From Phycisphaerales bacterium UBA5793 (GTDB taxonomy: Bacteria > Planctomycetota > Phycisphaerae > Phycisphaerales > UBA5793): a DNA stretch of 64,000 nucleotides. This document shows positions 46,279 through 54,903 of the stretch, in pieces. The DNA lies in NCBI GenBank assembly GCA_002418285.1, contig DIDT01000057.1, positions 102,835 to 166,834 on the forward strand, written 5' to 3'. Below the pieces are notes generated by a model. The model worked only from the letters and a program-made list of their open reading frames with translations, was not told where the DNA came from and made no database searches. Within the stretch, counting starts at the first letter, position 1; each line of letters opens with the position of its first letter. The position numbers and the translations under genes were made by a program.

Positions 46279-47138
46279 CCGAATCGGACGAGACCAGAAC
46301 CATCTCAGCCAGTCGCCTCGATGCATTCAGGATGGCGATGTGGGTTGTGGCGTGGACCGGGTTCATTGCCGTAGCGCTGGCAGCCGGCCGATTAGCGGCA
46401 AGTAATGCCGTCATTGAAGTCGGGTGGGTTGTTGGTTTCGCCCAGGGTTTGATGGCCGGTGTGTTCATTGGACTGCTGAGTCTGGTGCTGGCTGTGGTCA
46501 TCGGCTTGGTGCCCGCCTCGGTCGTCGCATTTCGGTGGAGCGGCGCGGCTCTGGTGATGCCGGTACTTGTGGTTCCGATGGTGTATGCGAGTTGGCATCG
46601 TGTGTCGGCGATCGAGATCTTCATTGCAGGGTGCTTGGGATTCTGGATCGCCGCAGTGATCATCCACATCTTCTTTCGGCGTACGACTGGTCCGGGTCGA
46701 TGTCGCGATTGCGGGTATCAACTGATCGATGAACAGACGGTCTGCTCGGAGTGCGGCCTGCAGCGACTCGGCGAGACGCCGGCTTTTCCGCGAACGCCCG
46801 CCGCAGTTCGCGCGGGAATGAAAACCGAGTTGCGATATAGCGGCCGCATCTTTGCGATCACACTGTTGGCAATCGTCATCATCGGCTGCACCGGTTTCGC
46901 GATGAGGGCCCGACGCACGGAAGGCGAGTTGAAGGCGATAGTCGCTTCTCGGGCGCTCGTTGGACTGACGCTCGAACAAGCGGCGGACAAGTTGCGGACC
47001 AACTCTTCAGGGTCGAGCACCACTGAAGCGGAGTTCGATTTCTACTATCTGTCTGTGTGGCTTGATTGGCCCATCATCAAAGTCAAACTTGAAAACGGGG
47101 TCATCACGGAAGCGGCGTACGAGATAGAAGACTTCTAG
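46275..47138 (+). CDS. Zinc-ribbon membrane protein, operon member 4
   Basis: A 287-residue protein that departs from the plan of members 1-3. It has about four N-terminal helices (about residues 20-40, 50-70, 75-95 and 100-135), a central ribbon (CRDCGYQLID...CSECG), then a fifth helix (about 185-205) and a C-terminal SmpA/OmlA-like segment (LTLEQAADKLRTN). The last part may be a small fold of its own. ATG 46275 gives an ATGA overlap with member 3. No enzyme motif is seen. Confidence 0.7.
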   Translation: MTESDETRTISASRLDAFRMAMWVVAWTGFIAVALAAGRLAASNAVIEVGWVVGFAQGLMAGVFIGLLSLVLAVVIGLVPASVVAFRWSGAALVMPVLVVPMVYASWHRVSAIEIFIAGCLGFWIAAVIIHIFFRRTTGPGRCRDCGYQLIDEQTVCSECGLQRLGETPAFPRTPAAVRAGMKTELRYSGRIFAITLLAIVIIGCTGFAMRARRTEGELKAIVASRALVGLTLEQAADKLRTNSSGSSTTEAEFDFYYLSVWLDWPIIKVKLENGVITEAAYEIEDF

Positions 47139-47190
47139 AGTGCCACTCTCGAATTGTCGAGAGATCAGTGACGCTGAATCGAGGTGCGAA

Positions 47191-48387
47191 TTGACTCGGT
47201 CCAATGCGGTAATGGTGCTTGCGGGTGGAATGAGCCTCGCTTCCTGCGCTGCTCAACCGAGTCTCCCTGAGTTAGGCATCCTGAACGGGACTGGTGGACC
47301 GCGAAGTGCGGGCTACTCGATCCCCGTTATCGATCTGAATGATGATGTGGGTCGACACATCGTCGTGGATCGCGAGGCGGGGCAGTATCTCGGACATGTG
47401 TCAACATGCCTGCTTGAGGATGGCCGGACGATTCTTGCCGTCTATCCGAAGGGCCACGGACGCGGGGCCATCGTGTACAAGCGATCAATCGACGGCGGCC
47501 TGACGTGGTCTCAGCGACTGCCGACGCCTGACAACTGGGCGACAAGCCGGGAAGTGCCGACAATCCATCGAACGATCGATCCGAAGACGGGCGCGAAGCG
47601 ACTAATCCTCTGGTCAGGGTTGTATCCTGCTCGACTGGCGGTGAGCGAAGATGCTGGGCAGACGTGGTCACCCTTGGCACCGGCTGGTGACTGGGGCGGG
47701 ATCGTCGTCATGGGATTCGTTGAACGACTCAAGAACGGCTCGTACCTGGCGATGTTCCACGACGATGGCCGGTTCTTCACCGGCGAGAATCAGCGGCGCA
47801 ATCCACCTGTGTTCACGTTGTACCAGACGGTGAGCGATGATGGTGGATTGACCTGGTCGCAACCGAGCGCGGTGTGGTCGGGCAGTGACATTCACTTGTG
47901 CGAACCGGCGTGCATTCGATCGCCCGATGGTTCAATGCTGGCGGTGTTGTTGCGTGAGAACAGTCGAACACGCAACTCGTATGTCATCTTCTCGCGCGAT
48001 GAGGGGGCGACGTGGACCCACCCGGCTGAATTGACCGCCGCGCTGACGGGCGACCGGCATACTGCAAAATACGCGCCTGATGGTCGATTGTTCATCTCGT
48101 TCCGCGACACCACGCGCGAGAGTGAGACACAGGGCGATTGGGTTGGCTGGGTTGGTACATGGGATGACATCGCGATGGGGCGTGAAGGACAGTACCGCGT
48201 GCGCCTCAAGGACAACCTGCACCAGTGGGACACAACATACCCAGGCGTCGAGGTGTTGCCGGATGGGACCTTCGTGGTGACAACCTACGGCCACTGGGAG
48301 GCAGGTCAGCAGCCGTACATCCTGAGTGCGCGCTTTACGCTGGCGGAATTTGATGCGCGCGTGCAGCATGCAACTTCGAGACCTTGA
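47191..48387 (+). CDS. Sialidase-family lipoprotein
   Basis: A 398-residue protein with a six-bladed sialidase/BNR propeller. Asp-box motifs are present (SIDGGLTWS, SEDAGQTWS, SDDGGLTWS, SRDEGATWT), and several Arg residues, for example in FVERLKNGS and LFISFRDTT, could form the substrate Arg triad; the catalytic Tyr was not fixed. TTG 47191 gives a lipobox (LASC, Cys 19) with GAGG upstream; a GTG at 47140 would add a leader that breaks the signal. It is 52 bases after the zinc-ribbon operon and may be co-transcribed. It is not closely related in sequence to the 26-33 kb paralogues. Confidence 0.74.
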   Translation: MTRSNAVMVLAGGMSLASCAAQPSLPELGILNGTGGPRSAGYSIPVIDLNDDVGRHIVVDREAGQYLGHVSTCLLEDGRTILAVYPKGHGRGAIVYKRSIDGGLTWSQRLPTPDNWATSREVPTIHRTIDPKTGAKRLILWSGLYPARLAVSEDAGQTWSPLAPAGDWGGIVVMGFVERLKNGSYLAMFHDDGRFFTGENQRRNPPVFTLYQTVSDDGGLTWSQPSAVWSGSDIHLCEPACIRSPDGSMLAVLLRENSRTRNSYVIFSRDEGATWTHPAELTAALTGDRHTAKYAPDGRLFISFRDTTRESETQGDWVGWVGTWDDIAMGREGQYRVRLKDNLHQWDTTYPGVEVLPDGTFVVTTYGHWEAGQQPYILSARFTLAEFDARVQHATSRP

Positions 48388-48429
48388 GTCTGTTCGCAAT
48401 GTGGAAGACGCGATAGGGAAGGGATTGTG

Positions 48430-49194
48430 ATGCGACCCTGGCGGCGGATTCAACATGCGTTCTCCATCCCACGCCAGTCATTTCGCCCCGCCCAGGACGA
48501 GCCGCTGGTGCAGTGGTCGCAGTGGGATGAAATCGGCAAAACGCGCAACAACACAGGATCACTCGTTCGTGTTCGCTGCGCATACTGCCAGGTGATGTTC
48601 GAAAACGTAGATCGCGCGGCAATCTGTCCGATGTGCCGCCTTCCTTTCGAACTTTCACTCAGTTTCGGCCGACCGCGCCTGAAGATGTATCGCATTGCCA
48701 TATTGGGCATGGGCGCGCTCGGCGTGTTTGCCGTGGTTGTGGCGCTGATGAGAGCCGGGGGATTCGGGAGCGTCTTTGGCGTCTTCGACCTGCTGCTCCT
48801 CCCAGTGTGCTTCGGCATCGGTTGTGTCGTCGGACTGGGGAGCGCGCCGGTCGTGTCCGTCACGCTCGAACGTGCGGACTTCCGGTGCGCGCCGCCGCTT
48901 GTCTACGGCGGTTCGGCGATCGTGGTCGCGCTCTACCTCACCAACACCTATTCATTCTGCTTTCCAATTGACTCAGCGCTGCCGGCGCTTCTCTCTGTGT
49001 GTGGGCTGAGCGTCGTGGCGAGCTACACATGTCCGTCCATTCGCGCACCGCACCCAGACCACTGCGCCAAGTGTGATTACGATCTCTTCGGCAGCAGTGG
49101 AACAGTCTGTCCGGAGTGCGGGACCGCGATCAGCCCGATGAGTCAGCACGTATCGAATCCACGCGCCCAGATTGATGCTACGGCGCAGACTTGA
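48430..49194 (+). CDS. Membrane protein with two zinc ribbons
   Basis: A 254-residue protein with a zinc ribbon at each end: N-terminal CAYCQVMF...CPMCRLPF (about residues 50-75) and C-terminal CAKCDYDLFG...CPECG (about 210-235). Between them lie about four hydrophobic segments. The ATG at 48430 is preceded by a purine-rich stretch. It is 42 bases after the sialidase-like gene on the same strand. The double ribbon is unusual among the family members here, and a role in binding a partner or metal is possible. Function unknown. Confidence 0.7.
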   Translation: MRPWRRIQHAFSIPRQSFRPAQDEPLVQWSQWDEIGKTRNNTGSLVRVRCAYCQVMFENVDRAAICPMCRLPFELSLSFGRPRLKMYRIAILGMGALGVFAVVVALMRAGGFGSVFGVFDLLLLPVCFGIGCVVGLGSAPVVSVTLERADFRCAPPLVYGGSAIVVALYLTNTYSFCFPIDSALPALLSVCGLSVVASYTCPSIRAPHPDHCAKCDYDLFGSSGTVCPECGTAISPMSQHVSNPRAQIDATAQT

Positions 49195-49256
49195 TCCTCG
49201 TGCGCTGTGGCCCACGGCCTTGCCGGCGCGTCGACGTGATCGCGCATGTCGCTTCT

Positions 49257-51404
49257 TCAATGGGGTTCGTTTGTCTCCACATCCACCACCACGCCTTCAG
49301 GCAGCGCATTGAGGAACTTGCGGCCGTAGAACTTCGTTACGATGCGCGAGTCGAGAACGACAAACCGGCCGGTGTCCGTCGTCGAACGAATCAACCGCCC
49401 GAACCCCTGCTTGAATCGAATCACCGCGCGCGGCAGTGAGTCTTCCATGAAGGGGTTGCCCCCCCGCTGTTTGATGCGCTCGAGTCGCGCTTCGATGAGC
49501 GGGCGGTCGGGGACGTCAAAGGGCAGGCGGGTGATGATGACGTTGCGCAGGTTGCGGCCACGCACGTCAACCCCCTGCCAGAAGCTCGCGGTGCCCAGCA
49601 GCACGCTTCGTTCATCTTCGCGGAAACGCTTGAGAAGCAGACCGCGCGGCCCATCCTGGCCGTGAATGAGCAGCGGGAACTCCTCGACGCCCGTTTCCCG
49701 ACACTCAACAAGCAGTCGGTCGGCCACATGATTGAGCATCGCGAAACTTGTGAACAGCACAAACGCCCCACCATCGGTCGCGCGCAGGTGATGCAGCACA
49801 CGCGGCACGAGTCGATCGATGTACGACCCGTCGCCGGGATCAGGCAGGTCGCGCTCGATGATCACCTTGACCTGACGCGCGTAATCAAACGGGCTGCCGA
49901 GTTGAAGTTCATCCGCGTCGTCGCAGCCGAGCCGTGTACGCAGGTGCGTGAAGTCGCCGCGCCCGGTCGTGAGCGTGGCGCTCGTCAGGATAATACCGGG
50001 ACGTTTCGCGATGTTGCTCGGGGAAAGCGCCGGCGCAGTCGATGGCGGCGCCTCGTCCTCGTCCACGCCGAAATCACCCGACGTCTCATCACTGATCGCA
50101 ACCGCTTGCGCCTTTGCTTCCTTCTCAAACAGATGCTCACGCAACACGGGCCCCACTTCAACGGGCGAGCACGACAGACTCATCCGGCGCGAGGCGCGAT
50201 GCTCGCTGCGGGCCCCCACTTCCACCCAGTACACGCATCCGCCGAGCACCTGTTCGGTCAGCGCGGCGGCGTCGCCGGCGATCGCGGACGCCCGCTGCAT
50301 GTAGGAGTTGAGTTCGAACTGATCCTCATCACGTTTCGCACACTCCTTGAGCCGGCGCAGCCGCAGTGCAAGTTCCGTGGCGACCGGGCTGAGGATGTTC
50401 TCAACCAGATTCGGCTCGTGAAGCCGCACGGCCTGTTGGCTGCCGCGCTTGCGTTCGTAGTAGGCGATCCAGTTGTCGAAGTAGGCCCGCATTGCAGCAC
50501 GGCAGCGACTTACGGTGTTCAGCGTCTCGTTGATCACTTCATCGCCATCGTCTTGCACTTCAAGCGATGCCAGAAAGCCTCGCGGCCGGGTCTGCGCTCG
50601 GCTCCGCCGGTCCGCGTAAAGTGAGTTGAGCAGGTGCGCGACGCGCCCTTCGGTCAGTGACAGACCGAAGTGCTCACATGCGACATCCTCGATGTTGTGC
50701 GCCTCATCGAAGATCACATGGTCGTAGCGCGGCAGGAAGCCGACGCCCTGGCTGCGTAGCGCGAGGTCGGAGAAGAACAACGCGTGGTTGCACACGAGAA
50801 TGTTGGCCGCCTCCATGCGGCGCCGGGCGCTCTGAAAAAAGCACTTGCGATACGTCGGGCAGCGGCGGCCCATGCAGTTGTCCGCATCAGACTGCACACG
50901 ATCCCAGATATCGGGGCGGGCCAGCTGGGGCAGCGTGGCGAGGGTGCCATCGGTCGTCTCGTAGGCCCAGTCCTCGATCATGTGCAGGTCGTCGAGCTGA
51001 GCCCGATCGGGAAAGAGGACCTTCTGCCGCTCGCTGGCGAGTTTGAGGCGCCTGATCGACATGTAGTTGCCCCGCCCCTTCACGAGCACGGCCGTGAACT
51101 CCTCCGGCAGCGCGGCCTGCAGCAGCGGAATGTCCTTGTCCATCAACTGCTCCTGCAGACTGATGGTGTTGGTCGCGATCACCACGCGTTCGCGGGCGTG
51201 AACGGCGCGCTGGATCGCCGGCAGTAGGTATGCGAAACTCTTGCCGACCCCCGTCCCCGCCTCGACGAGCAGGTGCCCGCGATTGGCCAGCGCCTGTTCC
51301 ACGGCCCGGGCCATCTCCGTCTGCTGTGGTCGCGACTCAAAACCCGAAATGCGGCGGGCGATCGGGCCATCGGGAGCGAGCAGTGTGGTGATGGTCTCGG
51401 ACAT
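49257..51404 (-). CDS. dinG: DinG/XPD-family ATP-dependent DNA helicase
   Basis: A 715-residue superfamily 2 helicase of the Rad3/XPD type. Walker A is EAGTGVGKS (about residues 48-56) and the DEAH box is FDEAH. Helicase motifs III-VI follow (LTSATLTT, LLGTASFWQGVDVRG, and QGFGRLIR with Arg fingers). Four Cys between motifs I and II (CMGRRCPTYRKC plus a nearby CNH) fit the Fe-S cluster of DinG. It unwinds DNA with 5'-3' polarity in repair and at R-loops. Length matches the family. It is convergent with the double-ribbon gene and divergent from rmuC. Confidence 0.9.
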   Translation of the reverse strand: MSETITTLLAPDGPIARRISGFESRPQQTEMARAVEQALANRGHLLVEAGTGVGKSFAYLLPAIQRAVHARERVVIATNTISLQEQLMDKDIPLLQAALPEEFTAVLVKGRGNYMSIRRLKLASERQKVLFPDRAQLDDLHMIEDWAYETTDGTLATLPQLARPDIWDRVQSDADNCMGRRCPTYRKCFFQSARRRMEAANILVCNHALFFSDLALRSQGVGFLPRYDHVIFDEAHNIEDVACEHFGLSLTEGRVAHLLNSLYADRRSRAQTRPRGFLASLEVQDDGDEVINETLNTVSRCRAAMRAYFDNWIAYYERKRGSQQAVRLHEPNLVENILSPVATELALRLRRLKECAKRDEDQFELNSYMQRASAIAGDAAALTEQVLGGCVYWVEVGARSEHRASRRMSLSCSPVEVGPVLREHLFEKEAKAQAVAISDETSGDFGVDEDEAPPSTAPALSPSNIAKRPGIILTSATLTTGRGDFTHLRTRLGCDDADELQLGSPFDYARQVKVIIERDLPDPGDGSYIDRLVPRVLHHLRATDGGAFVLFTSFAMLNHVADRLLVECRETGVEEFPLLIHGQDGPRGLLLKRFREDERSVLLGTASFWQGVDVRGRNLRNVIITRLPFDVPDRPLIEARLERIKQRGGNPFMEDSLPRAVIRFKQGFGRLIRSTTDTGRFVVLDSRIVTKFYGRKFLNALPEGVVVDVETNEPH

Positions 51405-51522
51405 CCGGGGATTGTAAGGGGGATGCGGCAGGAGATTGGGATGGACGGACAGGCCCGCAACATCTCAGCGGCAGCAAGTGTTATCCGGTGGCCGACTCCC
51501 CCACTTAAGCAGCCGATCCGGG

Positions 51523-51528
51523 TACACT
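51523..51528 (+). promoter_or_regulatory. -10-like TACACT, possible leaderless promoter of rmuC
   Basis: TACACT ends six bases before the rmuC ATG at 51535. That spacing would put the transcription start at or near the start codon, making the message leaderless. No -35 is seen, and no ribosome-binding site lies before the ATG. Confidence 0.35.
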
Positions 51529-51534
51529 GGTCAT

Positions 51535-52911
51535 ATGGCTGAGACGCTGGCAATCGTCTTCGGTGTGCTCTTTCTTGTTGCTCTGGCAATCGCGTTGTGG
51601 CTGGCGGTCGGTCGATCGCGGCTGGCGTTGAGCGCGGCGCGAGTAGAGGAGGAGCTGCGTCAGGGTCAGGCGGCCATGGGACGCATCGAGGAAGAAAAGC
51701 GATCTGTCGAGCAACGGGCAGAGCGGCTCGCGGCAGACCTGTCCCAGGCGGGAGCGCGGATCGCCTCGCTCGAATCGCGCTTGGAGGCCGATGAGCGATC
51801 CCATCAGCAGCGCCTGGCCGACTTGCAGGCCGCGCGGCAGCAGATGACCGACCAGTTCAAGGCCATTTCCAGCGACATCCTCAAAGAGAACAACGCCCGG
51901 GCGGCCGAACACTTCGACCAGCGGCGCAAGGCCATCGAAGAGATGGTCAAGCCCATGCGCGAGTCGCTCGAGCGATATGAGAAGACGCTCACGGCCATCG
52001 AGAAGGACCGCGCCACCTCGCACACGCGGCTGCATGAGCAGATCGAATACATGAAACAGACCGGCGAGACGCTGCGGCGAGAAACGAGCCAGTTGACCCT
52101 GGCGCTCAAGGGTTCGGAAACACGCGGCCGCTGGGGTGAATTCCAACTGCGGCGGATCGTGGAACTCGCCGGCATGACCGAGCACATCGACTATGTGCAG
52201 CAGCAGTCGATGAGTACTTCAACCGGTGCGCGACAGCGGCCGGACATGATCGTCCATCTGCCAGATGATCGGTGCATCGTCGTCGATGCCAAGGCGGTTA
52301 TTGACGCCTACCAGGACGTCATCGCGGCAGATTCAGAGGAGGCGCGAAACGCCGCGCTGGTGCGGCACGCGCGACATGTGCGCGAGCAGGTCGTCTCACT
52401 CGGCGCCAAGGCCTACTGGGAGCAGTTCGAGCATGCCCCTGACTTTGTCGTGATGTTCCTGCCCAGCGAAGCGCACTTGGCGGAGGCGGCGAAGATCGAC
52501 TTTGCACTCTTCGAAGACGCTATTACGCGCAACGTGCTGCTCGCCACGCCGATGACGCTCATGGCTCTGCTCAAGAGCGTGGCGTACGGCTGGCGGCAGG
52601 AATCGCTGGCGGAAAACGCGCGCGACATCATGAATCTCGGTCTGGAAATGCACAGTCGGCTTTGCATTCTCGCCGACCATGCAACAAAGGTCGGCGACGG
52701 GCTCGACAAAGCGATGCGGTCGTACAACCAGTTTGTCGGTTCGCTTGAGAGCCAGGCCGTCGTGCAGGCGAAGCGCTTTGAGATGTTGGGCGTCAAGTCT
52801 TCAAAATTCCCACCAGACGTTCCAATCATCGATGCCCAGGTTCGTGAGTTTCGACGGTTGCTCACGGACGCTGGGGCCAGCGCAGAAAACGGCAGCAGCG
52901 AATCAGAGTGA
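51535..52911 (+). CDS. rmuC: RmuC-family DNA recombination protein
   Basis: A 458-residue protein with an N-terminal membrane helix (about residues 5-25), a long coiled coil (about 28-200), and the RmuC domain (about 200-430) with the conserved blocks GRWGEFQLRRIVELAGM, RPDMIVHLPDDRCIVVDAK and DFVVMFLPSEAHL. It resembles a restriction-endonuclease-like fold and in E. coli limits inversions at inverted repeats. ATG 51535 is used; an upstream in-frame start at 51436 lacks conservation. It diverges from dinG. Confidence 0.9.
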   Translation: MAETLAIVFGVLFLVALAIALWLAVGRSRLALSAARVEEELRQGQAAMGRIEEEKRSVEQRAERLAADLSQAGARIASLESRLEADERSHQQRLADLQAARQQMTDQFKAISSDILKENNARAAEHFDQRRKAIEEMVKPMRESLERYEKTLTAIEKDRATSHTRLHEQIEYMKQTGETLRRETSQLTLALKGSETRGRWGEFQLRRIVELAGMTEHIDYVQQQSMSTSTGARQRPDMIVHLPDDRCIVVDAKAVIDAYQDVIAADSEEARNAALVRHARHVREQVVSLGAKAYWEQFEHAPDFVVMFLPSEAHLAEAAKIDFALFEDAITRNVLLATPMTLMALLKSVAYGWRQESLAENARDIMNLGLEMHSRLCILADHATKVGDGLDKAMRSYNQFVGSLESQAVVQAKRFEMLGVKSSKFPPDVPIIDAQVREFRRLLTDAGASAENGSSESE

Positions 52912-52919
52912 TTCGCTGC
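52895..52919. terminator. Symmetric hairpin between convergent genes
   Basis: GCAGCGAATCA and TGATTCGCTGC form an 11-bp stem with a GAG loop that spans the rmuC stop codon. It sits between convergent rmuC and the AT-hook gene. There is no T-run on either side, so it is a weak or bidirectional terminator. Confidence 0.5.
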
Positions 52920-52953
52920 GCCGCTTCGACATTTGCATGATGATCGCAGAGGA

Positions 52954-53415
52954 TCAACCGGCGGTGTACTGACCGCGGGAAACCTTCTTGAACAACTTGG
53001 GATTCTTGATGAGCGTCTGGTTGACAATGGTGCGGAAGTTCTCGGCGTTGGTCTTGTAGCCGGCTTTCTGCACGGCGGTGGACACTTCTGTCACCCCCAT
53101 CGTCTTGCTCTTCAGGACTTTCTTAAGAGCCTCGGTGAGCGTCATCGAGTTCTGAGCTCGGGTCGTCGCGCCGCGATTTGCCTTGCGAGGCTTGCGGCCG
53201 CGCTTCGCCGTCCGCTTGGTGGCGCGACCAGCGGGCCGACCCGGTCCGCGCTTGGTTCCCGTTCCACCAAATGCGTCGAGTTCAGCGTCGATGCTGGCGA
53301 GCTCGTCGGCAAGCTTCTCGCGACGCGCCATCAGAGCGCCCATCTGATTCTGACGACGATCCAGTTCCTTGCGCAGATCGACGGTGGAAATTCTACTGAG
53401 TTTTGTCTTTGCCAT
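52954..53415 (-). CDS. AT-hook nucleoid-type DNA-binding protein
   Basis: A 153-residue basic protein. The first 50 residues are a charged coiled coil. Two AT-hook-like motifs follow: GPGRPAGR (about 57-64) and KRGRKPRK (about 71-78), which bind the minor groove of AT-rich DNA. The C-terminus (about 90-153) has the pattern of a HARE-HTH winged helix (LTEALKKVLKSKTMGVTEV, then a strand ending GQYTA). The layout, oligomerisation then two AT-hooks then winged helix, fits a nucleoid-associated protein or transcriptional silencer. The start ATG is followed by KTKLSR. Likely abundant; its targets are unknown. Confidence 0.78.
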   Translation of the reverse strand: MAKTKLSRISTVDLRKELDRRQNQMGALMARREKLADELASIDAELDAFGGTGTKRGPGRPAGRATKRTAKRGRKPRKANRGATTRAQNSMTLTEALKKVLKSKTMGVTEVSTAVQKAGYKTNAENFRTIVNQTLIKNPKLFKKVSRGQYTAG

Positions 53416-53688
53416 AATGTGCCTTCAGGATTGCCGGTGAGTTTCGCATTGCCACTCGTAGCGTAACAATTCGTCGACGCGTGGCGATGCAATGAAAGAA
53501 ACCGAACTACGAGAAAAACGAGTTCGGGCGCAATGTTAGTGAAATAACCCCATCCGGTCCACCGAGGTATTTACATTACACACGCTCCGCCGATGCGCAC
53601 CGACGCAACGCGTCAACGCGATCAACCAACCGACTCTTGCATGTTGGTTCGGCTGTAGTTGTTTACCACACAACCTCATTCAACTCGT

Positions 53689-54669
53689 TCATCGTTCAGC
53701 GCGCGAAAGAAACGCTTCGAACTCTTCGAGAGTGCGGAAGGTAAAGATGATTTGTCCGCTGGTTCTCGAATTGGACTGACGGATTCTTGCTGGTAGCTTG
53801 AGTGACTTGGATAACCGCTCCTCCAGATCAATGATGTGCTGCGCCTTGCCTTGTTTCCCCGCAGCGCGCGATTGACCGGACTGGGCTTGGGCAAGAGATT
53901 CGACTTCGCGCTCGAGGCGGCGCACGGTCCAATTATGGCGCAGCGTGGATTTGGCAAGTGTGCGACGTATCCGCGTGTCGCTGATCGCCAGCAGTGCCTT
54001 GGCGTGCCCCTGGCTGAGACGACCAGCGCGAACATCCGCCTTGGTGTCGTCGTCTAAGTTGTTGAGGCGTATGGTGTTAGCGACGCTGGAGCGATCAAGC
54101 CCCACGCGTTCGGCGATCTGGGAGTGCGTTAGTCCGAATTGAGTAACGAGGGATTGAAACGATTCAGCGCGTTCGATGGGGTCGAGATCCTCGCGCTGGA
54201 GATTTTCAACCACCGCCCATTCTGCGGCCTGAGAGTCATCAATATCGCGGATTAGTGCTGGAAGTACTTGAAGGCCAGCGAGTTGCGCTGCACGCCACCG
54301 GCGTTCGCCAGCAATGAGCTCATAGCCACCACCCCCCTTTCGTGTTCTTACCAGGATGGGTTGCATGACGCCGGATTGGCGGATGGACGCAGCAAGGGCC
54401 TCAAGCCGAGCGGAATCGATCTGTTTGCGGGGCTGAAATCGGTTGGGTTGGATGTCTCCAGCGGGTATGTTGCGCAAGTCCTCGGGAGAATGACCACCGG
54501 ACGAAGGGCTCGGCGCGCTGGCCGGCAACGACTCGGGCGGTGCAGTAGCGGCGGCGCTCAATTGTGGCGTCTTTGGCTCGGTAGGTACAGTGACGGGTTG
54601 GCTCATGAGGCTGGCGAGCCCCCTGCCGAGTCGCTTGCGTGTTCGCGAACTGGGGTTTGCTTCGACCAT
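53689..54669 (-). CDS. parB: ParB/Spo0J chromosome partition protein
   Basis: A 326-residue CTP-dependent DNA clamp. The N-terminal leader RKRLGRGLASLM is typical of ParB. The ParB/Sulfiredoxin fold (about 68-160) carries the CTP-site motifs QPRKQID and GERRWRA. The HTH is near residues 175-200 (THSQIAERVGLDRSSVANTI), and the C-terminal dimer domain is the last 45 residues. ATG 54669 has AGGA seven bases upstream; the frame stays open up to 55053 but that part overlaps the parS sites and is not conserved. No parA is in view. Two parS-type palindromes lie 80-135 bases upstream. Confidence 0.95.
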   Translation of the reverse strand: MVEANPSSRTRKRLGRGLASLMSQPVTVPTEPKTPQLSAAATAPPESLPASAPSPSSGGHSPEDLRNIPAGDIQPNRFQPRKQIDSARLEALAASIRQSGVMQPILVRTRKGGGGYELIAGERRWRAAQLAGLQVLPALIRDIDDSQAAEWAVVENLQREDLDPIERAESFQSLVTQFGLTHSQIAERVGLDRSSVANTIRLNNLDDDTKADVRAGRLSQGHAKALLAISDTRIRRTLAKSTLRHNWTVRRLEREVESLAQAQSGQSRAAGKQGKAQHIIDLEERLSKSLKLPARIRQSNSRTSGQIIFTFRTLEEFEAFLSRAER

Positions 54670-54749
54670 CCCTGGTCCTTTCGGAGTAGATTTGAGTGGA
54701 CTGGCAGGCAGTCCGGCGAATGTAGCGCATGGAGTGGAAGCAGGCAAGA

Positions 54750-54765
54750 TGTTCCACGGGGAACA
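54750..54765. promoter_or_regulatory. parS: parS-like site (imperfect)
   Basis: TGTTCCACGGGGAACA matches the parS palindrome except for one central base (G for T), and the outer arms are intact. It lies 24 bases from a perfect copy and 81 bases upstream of the parB start. Confidence 0.65.
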
Positions 54766-54788
54766 TCCCCCACATTGTGGAAATCCCA

Positions 54789-54804
54789 TGTTCCACGTGG
54801 AACA
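54789..54804. promoter_or_regulatory. parS: parS site
   Basis: TGTTCCACGTGGAACA is a perfect 16-base palindrome, closely matching the parS consensus (TGTTCCACGTGAAACA in B. subtilis). It lies 120 bases upstream of parB and 100 bases before the divergent histidine kinase. Confidence 0.9.
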
Positions 54805-54903
54805 CGGCGCCCTCAAGGTGAACCAGTCATCCCCACTTAAGCCCCTGGCCCGAAACGCCGATTTCAGCTTGGAACGCCATCCCAGACTTGCCCCGGTACC
54901 CCA

